This document shows, in pieces, positions 26,987 through 35,207 of a stretch of 64,000 nucleotides of DNA (positions are counted from its first letter, which is position 1; each line of letters begins with the position of its first letter). Location: positions 22,479-86,478 of the forward strand of contig NZ_BMHE01000032.1 of NCBI RefSeq assembly GCF_014640555.1. The letters run 5' to 3'. This DNA is from Paenibacillus marchantiophytorum (lineage in GTDB: Bacteria; Bacillota; Bacilli; Paenibacillales; NBRC-103111). A model generated the notes under the pieces. That model worked only from the letters and a program-made list of their open reading frames with translations, searched no databases and was not told the DNA's origin. The position numbers and the translations under genes were made by a program.

Positions 26987-27011
26987 ACCACTTATCGGGA
27001 GGACAACCTTG

Positions 27012-27581
27012 ATGACCATATCCACAATGGAACAACTGATTCGGGCAAGAAGAACCGTACGGCTATTTAACGAAAAAGTTTTGCAAAAAGAAACCATCCT
27101 TGAACTGTTGGAAGCAGCCGTATGGGCCCCCGTCCATTCCCGCAAGGAGCCTTGGCGCTTCATTCTGTTCATGGAAGAAGGAAGAAAACAATTCGCGGAC
27201 GCTGTGCTGCATACGTTCTCCAAAGAAGAGCGGGAACAATACGAGAAGAAGCTGCGGATCGATTATTGCGAGCGCATGCAAGCCCATTTGCTTATCGTTA
27301 TTGAGGCCGACCCCAGACAGCGGGAGTGGGAGGATGCTGTTGGCGCAGCTTCAGCGCTTATTCAGAATCTGCAGCTGCTTGCATGGGACAAAGAAATCGG
27401 CGTTGTCTGGAAAACGAATGCCTATAACTTCGAACCCGATTTCTGCCGACTTACGGGCGTAAAGCCAGGCGAGCGCATCATCGGAACGCTGCATCTTGGT
27501 TATTATGATCCGGATAAAGTGCCTAAGCCCCGGCCGCGCACACCTGTCAATGAACTGCTAACCTGTATTACTTCCGCATGA
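27012..27581 (+). CDS. Nitroreductase family protein
   Basis: A 189-residue FMN-binding oxidoreductase with the family start MEQLIRARRTVRLFNEK (Arg pair binding FMN phosphate), AVWAPVHSRKEPWRF and the closing IGTLHLGYYD. RBS GGGAGGA at 26998; TTG at 27009 is an alternative start. Such genes often sit beside siderophore-uptake proteins, where they may reduce the ferric complex; the fragment upstream fits this. The substrate is unknown. Confidence 0.88.
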   Translation: MTISTMEQLIRARRTVRLFNEKVLQKETILELLEAAVWAPVHSRKEPWRFILFMEEGRKQFADAVLHTFSKEEREQYEKKLRIDYCERMQAHLLIVIEADPRQREWEDAVGAASALIQNLQLLAWDKEIGVVWKTNAYNFEPDFCRLTGVKPGERIIGTLHLGYYDPDKVPKPRPRTPVNELLTCITSA

Positions 27582-27593
27582 GCGGGCAATAGA

Positions 27594-27640
27594 AAAGAGG
27601 CTGTCTCCCTAGGCGATTAACCTGGTGAGACAGCCTCTTT
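27594..27640. terminator. Bidirectional terminator
   Basis: AAAGAGGCTGTCTC pairs with GAGACAGCCTCTTT, a 14-bp stem with A-rich and T-rich sides. It separates the convergent nitroreductase and MFS genes. Confidence 0.85.
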
Positions 27641-27641
27641 G

Positions 27642-29129
27642 TCATTTTGCCGCGCTGGGTGCAGGAACTGCTTCCACGGACTCATCATGCGGCTGAACCT
27701 TGCGAATGAAGAAAGCGAGTACGAGAGCGACAACACTCAGCCACGTGGCGATGACGAAGGAATGATTGATCCCATAGATGGTCGCAGCTTGCGAAATTTC
27801 CGCCATCTTGGCTTTATTGCTCGGATCAATCTGTCCCGAGATGATTAGCTCTTTGGCGTGAGAAGCCGCTTTGTTAGTCATGAACGTAACCAGCAGCGCT
27901 GTTCCCAGCGCACCAGAAACGTTCCGCAGCGTCTGCGACATGGCCGAACCGTGTGCATTCAGGCGCCGCGGCAGCTGATTCATACCGGCTGTTTGGATCG
28001 GCATCATGAGCATCGACATCCCGAACATCCGCAGCGTGTAAATCAACATCAAGTGGTTATATGTCGATTCCGCCGTAAGCTGGGTGAACTCGTATGTGGT
28101 GATGGTCATAATGATAAGACCGATGACAGCCAACCAGCGAGCCCCGACTTTATCGAAAATCATCCCCGTAATCGGAGACATAATTCCCATCAGAATAGCT
28201 CCGGGGAGCAAGAGCAGTCCAGACTCCAGCGGCGAAAAGCCGCGAATGTTTTGCAGGAAAATCGGCAGCAAAATCATACCTGAGAACATAGCCATTGTGA
28301 TAATCGCATTAATCAATGTTGTGAGAGAGAACATCGGAAACTTGAAGACACGGAACTCAAGTAAAGGCGTCGTACCTCTTATTGAACGTATGATGAAGAG
28401 CAGCAGCGATAGACCGCCCAGCACGAGGCAGGCAACGACTCTTCCGCTCCCCCACCCCGATGATCCGGCATCACTGAATCCATACAGAATACCGCCGAAA
28501 CCGATGGTGGACAGGATGACGCCCAGCACGTCGAGCTTAGGATTGGACGTTTTGATGACGTCCTTCATAGAGAAAGCGCCGAACACAACGGCGAGGATAG
28601 CAAGCGGCAGAACGATATAGAATAGAACCCGCCAATCGTAATGCTCAACGACCCACCCCGACATCGTAGGACCGATCGCTGGTGCGAAGATCATGGCAAT
28701 GCCCATCATGCCCATCGCTTTACCGCGCTCCGCGACTGGGAAGATCGTTAGGACCACGACCGACATCAGCGGCATCAGAATGCCGGCACCGACAGCTTGC
28801 ACAAGTCTTCCGCCGAGCAGCCAGCCAAAATTGCCTGATAATGCGCAAATAATCGTGCCGATAGCGAATAAGGATGAGGCCGTAAGAAACAGCTTGCGCG
28901 TCGTAAATCGGTTAAGCAGGTAGGCGCTAATTGGAACGAGTACACCGTTCATAAGCATGTAGCCGTTGGACAGCCATTGAATGGTGCCTTCATTCACATT
29001 CAGGTCCGCCATCATTTTGGGCAGCGCAACATTCAATACCGTTTGACTTAATAGCGCCACGAATGCGGCGATGAGCAGAGAAGCCATAATGGGCCCTTTG
29101 CGCAGCGCAGGGTTAGTCATGCTAGTCAT
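27642..29129 (-). CDS. DHA2-type MFS multidrug exporter
   Basis: 495 residues with 14 membrane helices. Signatures: LSQTVLNVALPKMMADL in helix 1, WLSNGYMLMNGVLVPISAYL, GRLVQAVGAGILMPL and MGMMGIAMIFAPAIGPTMSG (the antiporter motif C region). ATG at 29129 follows AAAGGAG; the start overlaps the marR stop by 8 bases, so translation is coupled. Expression is presumably released when MarR binds a toxic ligand, likely an export substrate. Confidence 0.92.
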   Translation of the reverse strand: MTSMTNPALRKGPIMASLLIAAFVALLSQTVLNVALPKMMADLNVNEGTIQWLSNGYMLMNGVLVPISAYLLNRFTTRKLFLTASSLFAIGTIICALSGNFGWLLGGRLVQAVGAGILMPLMSVVVLTIFPVAERGKAMGMMGIAMIFAPAIGPTMSGWVVEHYDWRVLFYIVLPLAILAVVFGAFSMKDVIKTSNPKLDVLGVILSTIGFGGILYGFSDAGSSGWGSGRVVACLVLGGLSLLLFIIRSIRGTTPLLEFRVFKFPMFSLTTLINAIITMAMFSGMILLPIFLQNIRGFSPLESGLLLLPGAILMGIMSPITGMIFDKVGARWLAVIGLIIMTITTYEFTQLTAESTYNHLMLIYTLRMFGMSMLMMPIQTAGMNQLPRRLNAHGSAMSQTLRNVSGALGTALLVTFMTNKAASHAKELIISGQIDPSNKAKMAEISQAATIYGINHSFVIATWLSVVALVLAFFIRKVQPHDESVEAVPAPSAAK

Positions 29130-29574
29130 GCAGCACATCTCCTTTGATCGTCTTTAAAATCGTCAAAATCTCAGTCTGTATACGATGAAACTGCTGCTGG
29201 TCTTCCTCCGACAAACCTAACAAGGGTCTGAGCAGCATCAGCCGCATATCATTGGACTCCTCCCATAGCGTTGTTCCTTTGTCCGATAGCTTCAATGTCA
29301 TAGCCCGGCGGTCCGACTCGGTGCGTTCACGCGTTATGATCCCCGCTTTAACCATCCGATCGACAATCCCGCTGGTCGTGCTATTGCCAAGATTAAGCTT
29401 GTCGGACAGCTCCATTAACTTAATATCTGGAAATTCCTTCAATATGCGGAGCACGATGAGCTGCAAGGGTGTCAGACCATGCTTCTGAGCAACCTTAGCC
29501 ATCACTTGAAAAAAAGCCTGATTTACTTCCCGATAAGCCTGAAAAATTTGCATAACACGCTGTTGTTCGTTCAA
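29122..29574 (-). CDS. MarR-family transcriptional repressor
   Basis: 150 residues with winged helix and MarR wing signature DRMVKAGIITRERTESDRRAMTLKLSDKG. It starts with TTG (RBS AGAGGA). The gene is followed in the same transcript by the exporter it most likely controls, and a perfect 18-bp palindrome sits 22 bases before the start, so autoregulation is likely. Confidence 0.93.
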   Translation of the reverse strand: MNEQQRVMQIFQAYREVNQAFFQVMAKVAQKHGLTPLQLIVLRILKEFPDIKLMELSDKLNLGNSTTSGIVDRMVKAGIITRERTESDRRAMTLKLSDKGTTLWEESNDMRLMLLRPLLGLSEEDQQQFHRIQTEILTILKTIKGDVLHD

Positions 29575-29595
29575 GAGGTCCTCTTCATCTCCAAT

Positions 29596-29613
29596 TACTT
29601 CGTATACGAAGTA
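29596..29613 (-). promoter_or_regulatory. MarR operator
   Basis: TACTTCGTATACGAAGTA, a perfect 18-bp palindrome 22 bases upstream of the marR start codon. Size and place fit a dimeric MarR-family repressor site. Confidence 0.75.
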
Positions 29614-29657
29614 TTATGCTCCAAGACGGTTTATATGTCAATTTTTATATATGCCTA

Positions 29658-29840
29658 GGAACTCAATAACTCTTATTCGATCACAATGGTGGGGTTTCTG
29701 AATCTTACGAACTCTAGCTACGCTATGACGAGTAAAAGTAAACAATTCCACCCCTACGGGGCTCCATAACGCCGATTCCGTTCATTAGATCGCCAGAGCA
29801 GCCGTTTTCTCGTCGATAAGCATCATGCGGTTCGTTAGCT
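29658..29840 (+). repeat. Family-B dispersed repeat, copy 1
   Basis: Begins near ACTCAATAACTCTTATTCGA and ends near AAGCATCATGCGGTTCGTTA. It lines up along its length with 38210-38393 and with the reverse complement of each unit of the 62742-64000 array. Somewhat diverged; no ORF inside. Between 29841 and 29965 I see only a small AGTAGATA/TATCTACT hairpin. Confidence 0.8.
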
Positions 29841-29965
29841 GGGGCTGGTGCTACTTGGTGCGGCCGCCCTACGACAGTAGATAAGAGTCCACAGAAGTAT
29901 CTACTTGGGGAGTCAGCCCTTTTTGTTTATCGTTGAGGCTCCAAGATCCCGATCCCGCTGGAGCA

Positions 29966-30041
29966 GAATTTTGAAGTTAGCTAGTTTAGACAGATGGTTG
30001 GGAGAATGCTGAGAGGAGCTGCAAGGGAAAGTAGCTGAAAT
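29966..30041 (+). repeat. Direct repeat, left copy
   Basis: 76 bases starting GAATTTTGAAGTTAGCTAG; nearly identical (about three differences by eye) to 30308-30382. The pair brackets the family-A cluster at 30081-30281. Confidence 0.9.
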
Positions 30042-30080
30042 ACCCGGACTGTGCGGTGGCACGTCCAGTGTCTAAGGAAC

Positions 30081-30281
30081 GCCTATACGGCTGTTTGATT
30101 GGATAAATCCAATCAAACAGCCGTATAGGCGGTTCATTTCACAGCTACATTGGATTTATCCAATGTTATCTGATAAAAAACGCCATATCGGCCGCAGATT
30201 TAAGGATTTCAATGGATAAATCCAATCCAACGGCCCGCTGGGCGGTCAAATTCACGATTACATTGGATTTATCCAATGTAA
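30081..30281. repeat. Family-A palindrome cluster of four, including a perfect 24-bp-arm hairpin
   Basis: At 30081-30130 two 24-base arms (GCCTATACGGCTGTTTGATT plus GGAT, and the exact complement) flank a 2-base AA centre. 30147-30166 is ACATTGGAT-TT-ATCCAATGT. 30211-30226 is a weaker TGGAT-AA-ATCCA. 30258-30281 is a perfect 24-bp repeat, TTACATTGGAT-TT-ATCCAATGTAA. The centre orientation (TTT or AAA) differs between copies. Confidence 0.93.
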
Positions 30282-30307
30282 TAAGATTCCTCATGTTGTC
30301 TGGCACG

Positions 30308-30382
30308 GAATCTTGAAGTTGCTAGTTTAGACAGATGGTTGGGAGAACGCTGAGAGGAGCTGCAAGGGAAAGTAGCTGAAAT
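30308..30382 (+). repeat. Direct repeat, right copy
   Basis: Second copy of the 75-76-bp repeat at 29966-30041. High identity suggests a recent duplication around the palindrome cluster. Confidence 0.9.
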
Positions 30383-30425
30383 AATCAAGTTCATTAGATG
30401 CCATTCAAGACTGAAAACCTCCAAA

Positions 30426-30467
30426 ACAAAGAAGCTAAGCACTATAATAGCTGCTTAGCTTCTTTGT
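30426..30467 (-). terminator. Terminator of the SLH phosphoesterase gene
   Basis: ACAAAGAAGCTAAGCA pairs with TGCTTAGCTTCTTTGT, a 16-bp stem, followed on the minus strand by TTTGG and later T-rich DNA. Confidence 0.8.
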
Positions 30468-30491
30468 CATCTAGATAGTCATCGCCACAAC

Positions 30492-33400
30492 TTACTTTCC
30501 ACTCAATTGATCGATGATCGCTTTGAGTTCAGGGTCCAGACAAATCGCATTAAACATGACTGTGAGCGCTTCGGCTCTAGTTGCGGACTGCTCCGGAGCG
30601 AATGTACGCGCAGCGATGCCTTGAATTAAACCCGCTTCAGCTGCTTTTGCAATGTGCTCCTTGTTCCATGAATTCGCGGTATCCGTAAATGCCACACCAC
30701 TGTTTAGTTTCTTCGCATTGTTGAAATTGACAATTTTCGAGATAATCGCAATGATCTCAGCACGACTGATTTCTCTATCCGGCTTAAACGTGCCATCCGG
30801 ATAACCCGAAATGATCCCGTTAGAAGATAACGCAGCAATAGCCTCATTAGCCCAATGTTGTTCTACGTCACTTAATTTGTTAGCAGTTGAAGCTGACTTC
30901 ACTACACCGAATGCTTTGCTTACAATTGTCGCAAACTCGCCTCGGGTAATGCTTCCATTAGGTTGGAAGGTACCGTCTGGGTAACCGTCAATAACCTTTA
31001 GCTTCAAGAAGGTGGCAATCGTTTTGGTGCTCCACAGATTGGAGACATCTGTAAATGCCAACTTCGTAGGATTAACTTTTTCTTGTGCCAAACGAGCACT
31101 GTAGGCTTCTTTGATTTGATTAGGTTTAACGCCATCAGCGAAAATAGGTGCTGAAGGCTTTTCATCAGGCTTAGGTTTAACAGTCGGATCAGGTGCAACA
31201 GGCACGACAGGACCTGTACTTGGACTTGGATCTGTGCCCGGGTTCGAATCGGGGTCTTGCGTCTTCGCCTTTTCAATGGTCGTCGCTTGCAGCTTTGTCC
31301 CATCTGTCGTTCTTGCTTCAATCACAATTCGGTCATTACTAATGCTGATCGCCGAATATACGGGTAAATTATCATCATACAAATAGTTCAAGTAATCATG
31401 CTTTACGGCATCGTAGAATTTCCAGCCTGAGGATCCTCCAACGAGATAGATCGTCCCCTTGCTGCCATCTTTCAGCGGTAAGCCGTTTTTCATCGGATAC
31501 GTCCAAGCTAGGGCGTGATCGTGACCTACAAGCACCAGATCTACACCAAGCTCTTCAAGAACAGGTGCCAGATAATAAGTTACGAGTTCAGGACCACGCC
31601 CATCTTCCGTATGATAAGCAGGTCGGTGGAACATGGCTACTTTCCACTTTTTCTTGCTGGCATTTATATTTTCGCGGAGCCATGCAGCTTGTTTTTTCAT
31701 ATCAACTTCATCCGCTTCCGAATTCAAAACGATAAAGTGCGTATCCTCGTAATCATACGAATACGTCAAATGCTCCTGTGTCTCCATGCCGTTGCCAGGC
31801 AGTCCAAGGGCCGAGATGAACACTTGCTTGCCACCATTTTTAACATCGTGATTCCCCATGGTATAGGCAGAGGGAACACTTCCGCTATACTTTTCAGAAG
31901 CCTTCATATCCTGTTCCCATTGCTTCATAATCCCGCCATCATCCACAATGTCGCCGCCATGCATAACGAATCGCGTATCGGGAAAGACAGAGAAGGCGCC
32001 TTGCATCAAATTCTGGTGAATCAGAAGCGCTTCTTCACTATTCGTGTGTGAATCAGTAACAAATAAGAATGAGAATGAATCTGCTTTGGCCGCTTCCGTT
32101 TTAAAAACTTGCGGAGCGCTCCAATGACCTGGGTAACCTACACGATAACGATAAGCTGTTCCTGGCGTAAGACCTTGCAAAAGCCCCTTATGAAATAAGG
32201 CTTCACCTGTGCGATCAGGCGCCAACAGAAGTTCTGATGCAGCTGCTTGCTGCAACATATTAGGTTGATCGAAATTTACAAACTCACTATCTTTCACATA
32301 TTGAATGAACCCTTCCCCTGCACGCGGGGCCGTTCTCCAAACGATACTCATCTTTGTTTTCAAATCTTCCGTCACATAAGTTCTAACAAACTCTGGCTCA
32401 TCTGCGCCAATCTGCGGGACGATGGGAAGGGTTAGCACTTTGCTGACTTTATCCCCATTCACAGCTTGAAGGTCAAGGCTCAGCAAAGCAAGCGTCGTTA
32501 AATTCGTCCGAATTTCGCCATTTGCATCCGTTTTCCCCCATTTATCCGTTAAGAGACCGAGTTCGACGTCAGCACTAGGCACCCAAGCAGTGCCTTTTCC
32601 ATTAGGTAAATTGACAGCAGTAAATCCTGCACTCGTAGCTCCACTCGAAAAATACTGCGCTCCCTGCAAGGCGGAAGAAATCTTAGTTGAACTAGCATCA
32701 GCATTTGTATATAAAAAGGATTCCGCTGTTTTCACTTTAACGTAGGATTTAGGGTTAAGTGAATTAGGAAGCACTATGGAAACTCCTTCCACTGGCACAC
32801 CAATATCATCGGTAACACGAATGGTGCTGCTCGTATTTAAGGAGCTCCCCTTAACTGTGAGCACATAGGGAAATCCAATGGTATAGCTATGAGGTTGCGC
32901 CAATGCATAGACCGCTTCTCCTACGGTAAGCTGAACGCTGCCATCACTCATTCCAATCGATTTGAACAGCTCGCCGCGCCCCATCTTGGCACTTGGTTTA
33001 ACCTTGATATTCAAAGAAACAAGCGTGCCATCCGCTGCTATAGAAGATTTGCTCAATCCTTTAAGCTCGAATTGGTATTCTCCCCTAGCATTGTTAATCT
33101 CATTGCGCGTGATCAAAGATTCCGTCACTTTGGGTTCCGTAGAGATGATTTCCAGTGTTTGAGGATCATAGGTCAGCTTCGCATACGAGTTTTTTAACTC
33201 ATTTGCGTTTTTGACCTGAAGCTTCAACTGGAAAGACTTGTTGCTGATAACTTCATTAGGAGCTTCTAGTTGGTATTGAACACCATCACGAATGAAAAAA
33301 GTGCTGTTAATTTCCGCTGGATTGCCAGATCGATCATACACAGCCGCATGAACCGTATGATAACCGCCTGCCATTGCAGTTGCTGATTGATATTGAATAT

Positions 33401-34217
33401 TACCTGATGACGCATCGTATGCAGTGGTAACAGGATGACCATTGATATCCACTTGGATTGAACTCGGATCAATGCCTGATTTATCATCTGTTGCGTTTAA
33501 TTGAATAAGCGGGCGGTTTGTTTCTAAGACCGCGTTATTACCCGGCGATTTCACGTCAAGTTTGGGAACCGTCATATCTTCATTCGCATCATCTTCATAG
33601 ATAAGACGAACGTTATCAACCCATACCGTGCCTTTATTTTTTTTATCAAAAATAGATTGCTCAATTCGCATATAAATTTCAAGCGTGAACGGAGTTGGCC
33701 TATTCGTTGGCAGTGCGCCTTCGATATATTTCCACCCTGTCCAATTCACACCGACATTCTCATCCAAATATTCCACTTCAAATGACTTGCCTGCGCTATC
33801 CCTGAACTTACTGAAAATATGATGACCATCATTGTTGCCGTAAATCCACATACCAATCTTCTTGGGAGCCCCTGTAATCGGAATGGCGCCAGCAGCTGGC
33901 CCCACGTAGACGTAGGAAGGATTTTCCTTAACACCTATGTAATCATAATCAATCCGGACGGAATTATTGCCGAAACGGACATGTTTGGGATCGGACTCCA
34001 AGCTCATCGCACCGGAGAAATTTCTTTTTTGGATCAAAACATCATCGCTAAGGTTGTTCTCAAAATCCTCTATAACCACACTCTTAGGTGCAACACTCTC
34101 CGCTGAGACTAAACCTTCAGGTGGAAGAACACCTATGATGACAGAGATCAACAGAAAGATCAGTGTTGCCTTGTTCACCGCTAATTTGATTCGTTTGGAA
34201 ACTTGCCGCTTAAACAT
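30492..34217 (-). CDS. Large surface metallophosphoesterase with cohesin-like, SH3-like and three SLH domains
   Basis: 1241 residues. In order: signal peptide (1-40); a CBM-like beta-sandwich (~48-210, VIEDFENNL... VWVDNVRLIYE); an Ig-like domain (~215-310); a cohesin-like domain (~315-450); an SH3-like segment (~490-560); a purple-acid-phosphatase-type FnIII domain (~605-710); a calcineurin-type phosphoesterase (~715-960) with TDSH, GGDIVD, GNHD, FHRPAYH and GHDH, so all metal ligands are present; a Pro-rich linker; and three SLH repeats (~1055-1235; FTDVSNLW, DGYPDGTFQPNGSITRGEF) that bind the cell wall. Exported and wall-anchored; substrate unknown. Monocistronic. Confidence 0.88.
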   Translation of the reverse strand: MFKRQVSKRIKLAVNKATLIFLLISVIIGVLPPEGLVSAESVAPKSVVIEDFENNLSDDVLIQKRNFSGAMSLESDPKHVRFGNNSVRIDYDYIGVKENPSYVYVGPAAGAIPITGAPKKIGMWIYGNNDGHHIFSKFRDSAGKSFEVEYLDENVGVNWTGWKYIEGALPTNRPTPFTLEIYMRIEQSIFDKKNKGTVWVDNVRLIYEDDANEDMTVPKLDVKSPGNNAVLETNRPLIQLNATDDKSGIDPSSIQVDINGHPVTTAYDASSGNIQYQSATAMAGGYHTVHAAVYDRSGNPAEINSTFFIRDGVQYQLEAPNEVISNKSFQLKLQVKNANELKNSYAKLTYDPQTLEIISTEPKVTESLITRNEINNARGEYQFELKGLSKSSIAADGTLVSLNIKVKPSAKMGRGELFKSIGMSDGSVQLTVGEAVYALAQPHSYTIGFPYVLTVKGSSLNTSSTIRVTDDIGVPVEGVSIVLPNSLNPKSYVKVKTAESFLYTNADASSTKISSALQGAQYFSSGATSAGFTAVNLPNGKGTAWVPSADVELGLLTDKWGKTDANGEIRTNLTTLALLSLDLQAVNGDKVSKVLTLPIVPQIGADEPEFVRTYVTEDLKTKMSIVWRTAPRAGEGFIQYVKDSEFVNFDQPNMLQQAAASELLLAPDRTGEALFHKGLLQGLTPGTAYRYRVGYPGHWSAPQVFKTEAAKADSFSFLFVTDSHTNSEEALLIHQNLMQGAFSVFPDTRFVMHGGDIVDDGGIMKQWEQDMKASEKYSGSVPSAYTMGNHDVKNGGKQVFISALGLPGNGMETQEHLTYSYDYEDTHFIVLNSEADEVDMKKQAAWLRENINASKKKWKVAMFHRPAYHTEDGRGPELVTYYLAPVLEELGVDLVLVGHDHALAWTYPMKNGLPLKDGSKGTIYLVGGSSGWKFYDAVKHDYLNYLYDDNLPVYSAISISNDRIVIEARTTDGTKLQATTIEKAKTQDPDSNPGTDPSPSTGPVVPVAPDPTVKPKPDEKPSAPIFADGVKPNQIKEAYSARLAQEKVNPTKLAFTDVSNLWSTKTIATFLKLKVIDGYPDGTFQPNGSITRGEFATIVSKAFGVVKSASTANKLSDVEQHWANEAIAALSSNGIISGYPDGTFKPDREISRAEIIAIISKIVNFNNAKKLNSGVAFTDTANSWNKEHIAKAAEAGLIQGIAARTFAPEQSATRAEALTVMFNAICLDPELKAIIDQLSGK

Positions 34218-34397
34218 GATTGTAATCGCTCCTCTGTTTGGTGATGATTTGGTGCCAAACTACCAACGGACGCACAATAGTAAAATAAATCATACAATTA
34301 ATCATACAAAAGTAATTATATCTGTCCTCTATTTGTGGATTGTTTGCTTCATACGTTGATTTTGTAAATGGCTTGTACATTGGATTGCAATTGTTCG

Positions 34398-34427
34398 TTG
34401 GAACACTAGAGCTCTTGCTGTTATAAT
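34398..34427 (+). promoter_or_regulatory. Promoter of the intact nuclease-like gene
   Basis: TTGGAA, 18-base spacer, then TGTTATAAT (extended -10). The sequence following the -10 (TAGACGAAGAACGTCC) matches the leader at 2123, which supports a shared promoter and start site for both paralogues. Confidence 0.65.
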
Positions 34428-34439
34428 CATATCTAGACG

Positions 34440-34485
34440 AAGAACGTCCTTTTGCCCCTTGCGGCAATAAGGACGTTCTTTTTTT
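34440..34485 (+). terminator. Terminator-like hairpin in the leader of the nuclease-like gene
   Basis: AAGAACGTCCTT pairs perfectly with AAGGACGTTCTT; inside it TTGCC pairs with GGCAA. Seven T residues follow. It begins within about 15 bases after the -10 box, so it is the 5' end of the mRNA. A strong intrinsic terminator here should stop most transcripts. No alternative antiterminator pairing is obvious. Confidence 0.75.
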
Positions 34486-34510
34486 CATTTGCAGAGGAGG
34501 AATACGGTCC

Positions 34511-35176
34511 ATGGAATTTGAAAAAGTGCACAAGCAATTTCTCGAACATCATTTGGCTCACAGATCTGGAGAAAGAAAGGGACGACTGCTCAGGGGTCAT
34601 CGACATACTGAGAAGCTGCTGCTTCAAAATGTATGGTTGCCCTTGTTCGGGTCACTCGAACATTTGCATCCCGAATATGAAATCTACGACTGGAACCGCA
34701 AATCGCAGTTTCTCGATTTCGCTTTTCTCCCTCCTTTCGGTCGTTTCGGAATCGAGTGCGATGGCTTTCAGAGCCATGTAAAAGATATGGACCGGGAGAA
34801 ATTTAGCTACGCCCTGAATCGAGATACGTTTCTTACGGGAATCGGGTGGAAAATGATCCATTTCTCCTATGATGATGTGCTGAATCGCCCCGAGATTTGT
34901 CGGATGCTCCTGCAACTGGCTATGAGTCCCTATCTAATTCGGAACCAATCCATTCGTCCAGCTGTTATAGCGGAGAAAGAAGTACTTAGGCTGGCTTGGG
35001 CACTTGGAAGATGGATACGACCCAAGGATGTGTCTGACCATCTGGAGGTCGACTTCCGAACTGCTCGCAAATGGCTGCGCGCCTTAGTCGATAAGGGCTG
35101 GCTAGAACCTATCGCAAGGGGCGAAGATATCCGCTATTACAAGTTAAAGGATGGAACACTGGAGCATTTAATGTGA
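34511..35176 (+). CDS. PD-(D/E)XK endonuclease-like protein with C-terminal winged helix, palindrome-associated
   Basis: 221 residues, RBS GAGGAGG. Residues ~60-125 form a DUF559/Vsr-like nuclease core: QFLDFAF with Asp69, FGIECDGFQSH with Glu82 and Asp84, a helix rich in Arg/Asp (DREKFSYALNRD), and GIGWKMIHFSYDDV. Residues ~155-215 look like a winged helix (RWIRPKDVSDHL, DFRTARKWLRALVDKGWLEP). The first 60 residues are basic and helical. A close paralogue at 2195 is broken and a relic is near 51532; family-A palindromes lie next to all three. Not a known RAYT transposase; catalytic assignment is inference from motif layout. Confidence 0.78.
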   Translation: MEFEKVHKQFLEHHLAHRSGERKGRLLRGHRHTEKLLLQNVWLPLFGSLEHLHPEYEIYDWNRKSQFLDFAFLPPFGRFGIECDGFQSHVKDMDREKFSYALNRDTFLTGIGWKMIHFSYDDVLNRPEICRMLLQLAMSPYLIRNQSIRPAVIAEKEVLRLAWALGRWIRPKDVSDHLEVDFRTARKWLRALVDKGWLEPIARGEDIRYYKLKDGTLEHLM

Positions 35177-35207
35177 GTATGGCTGTCTGCGGGGGAAATA
35201 TTGCGCC

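Noticed and set aside
29596..29613. Resemblance to loxP arms (ACTTCGTATA)
   Set aside because: The two arms overlap with no 8-bp spacer, and the site lies in a marR promoter. A MarR operator explains it better.
34511..35176. RAYT (REP-associated tyrosine transposase) identity for the palindrome-linked protein
   Set aside because: No HUH motif or Y1 tyrosine context. The D...ExD core and GWKMIHF strand fit the PD-(D/E)XK/DUF559 layout instead.
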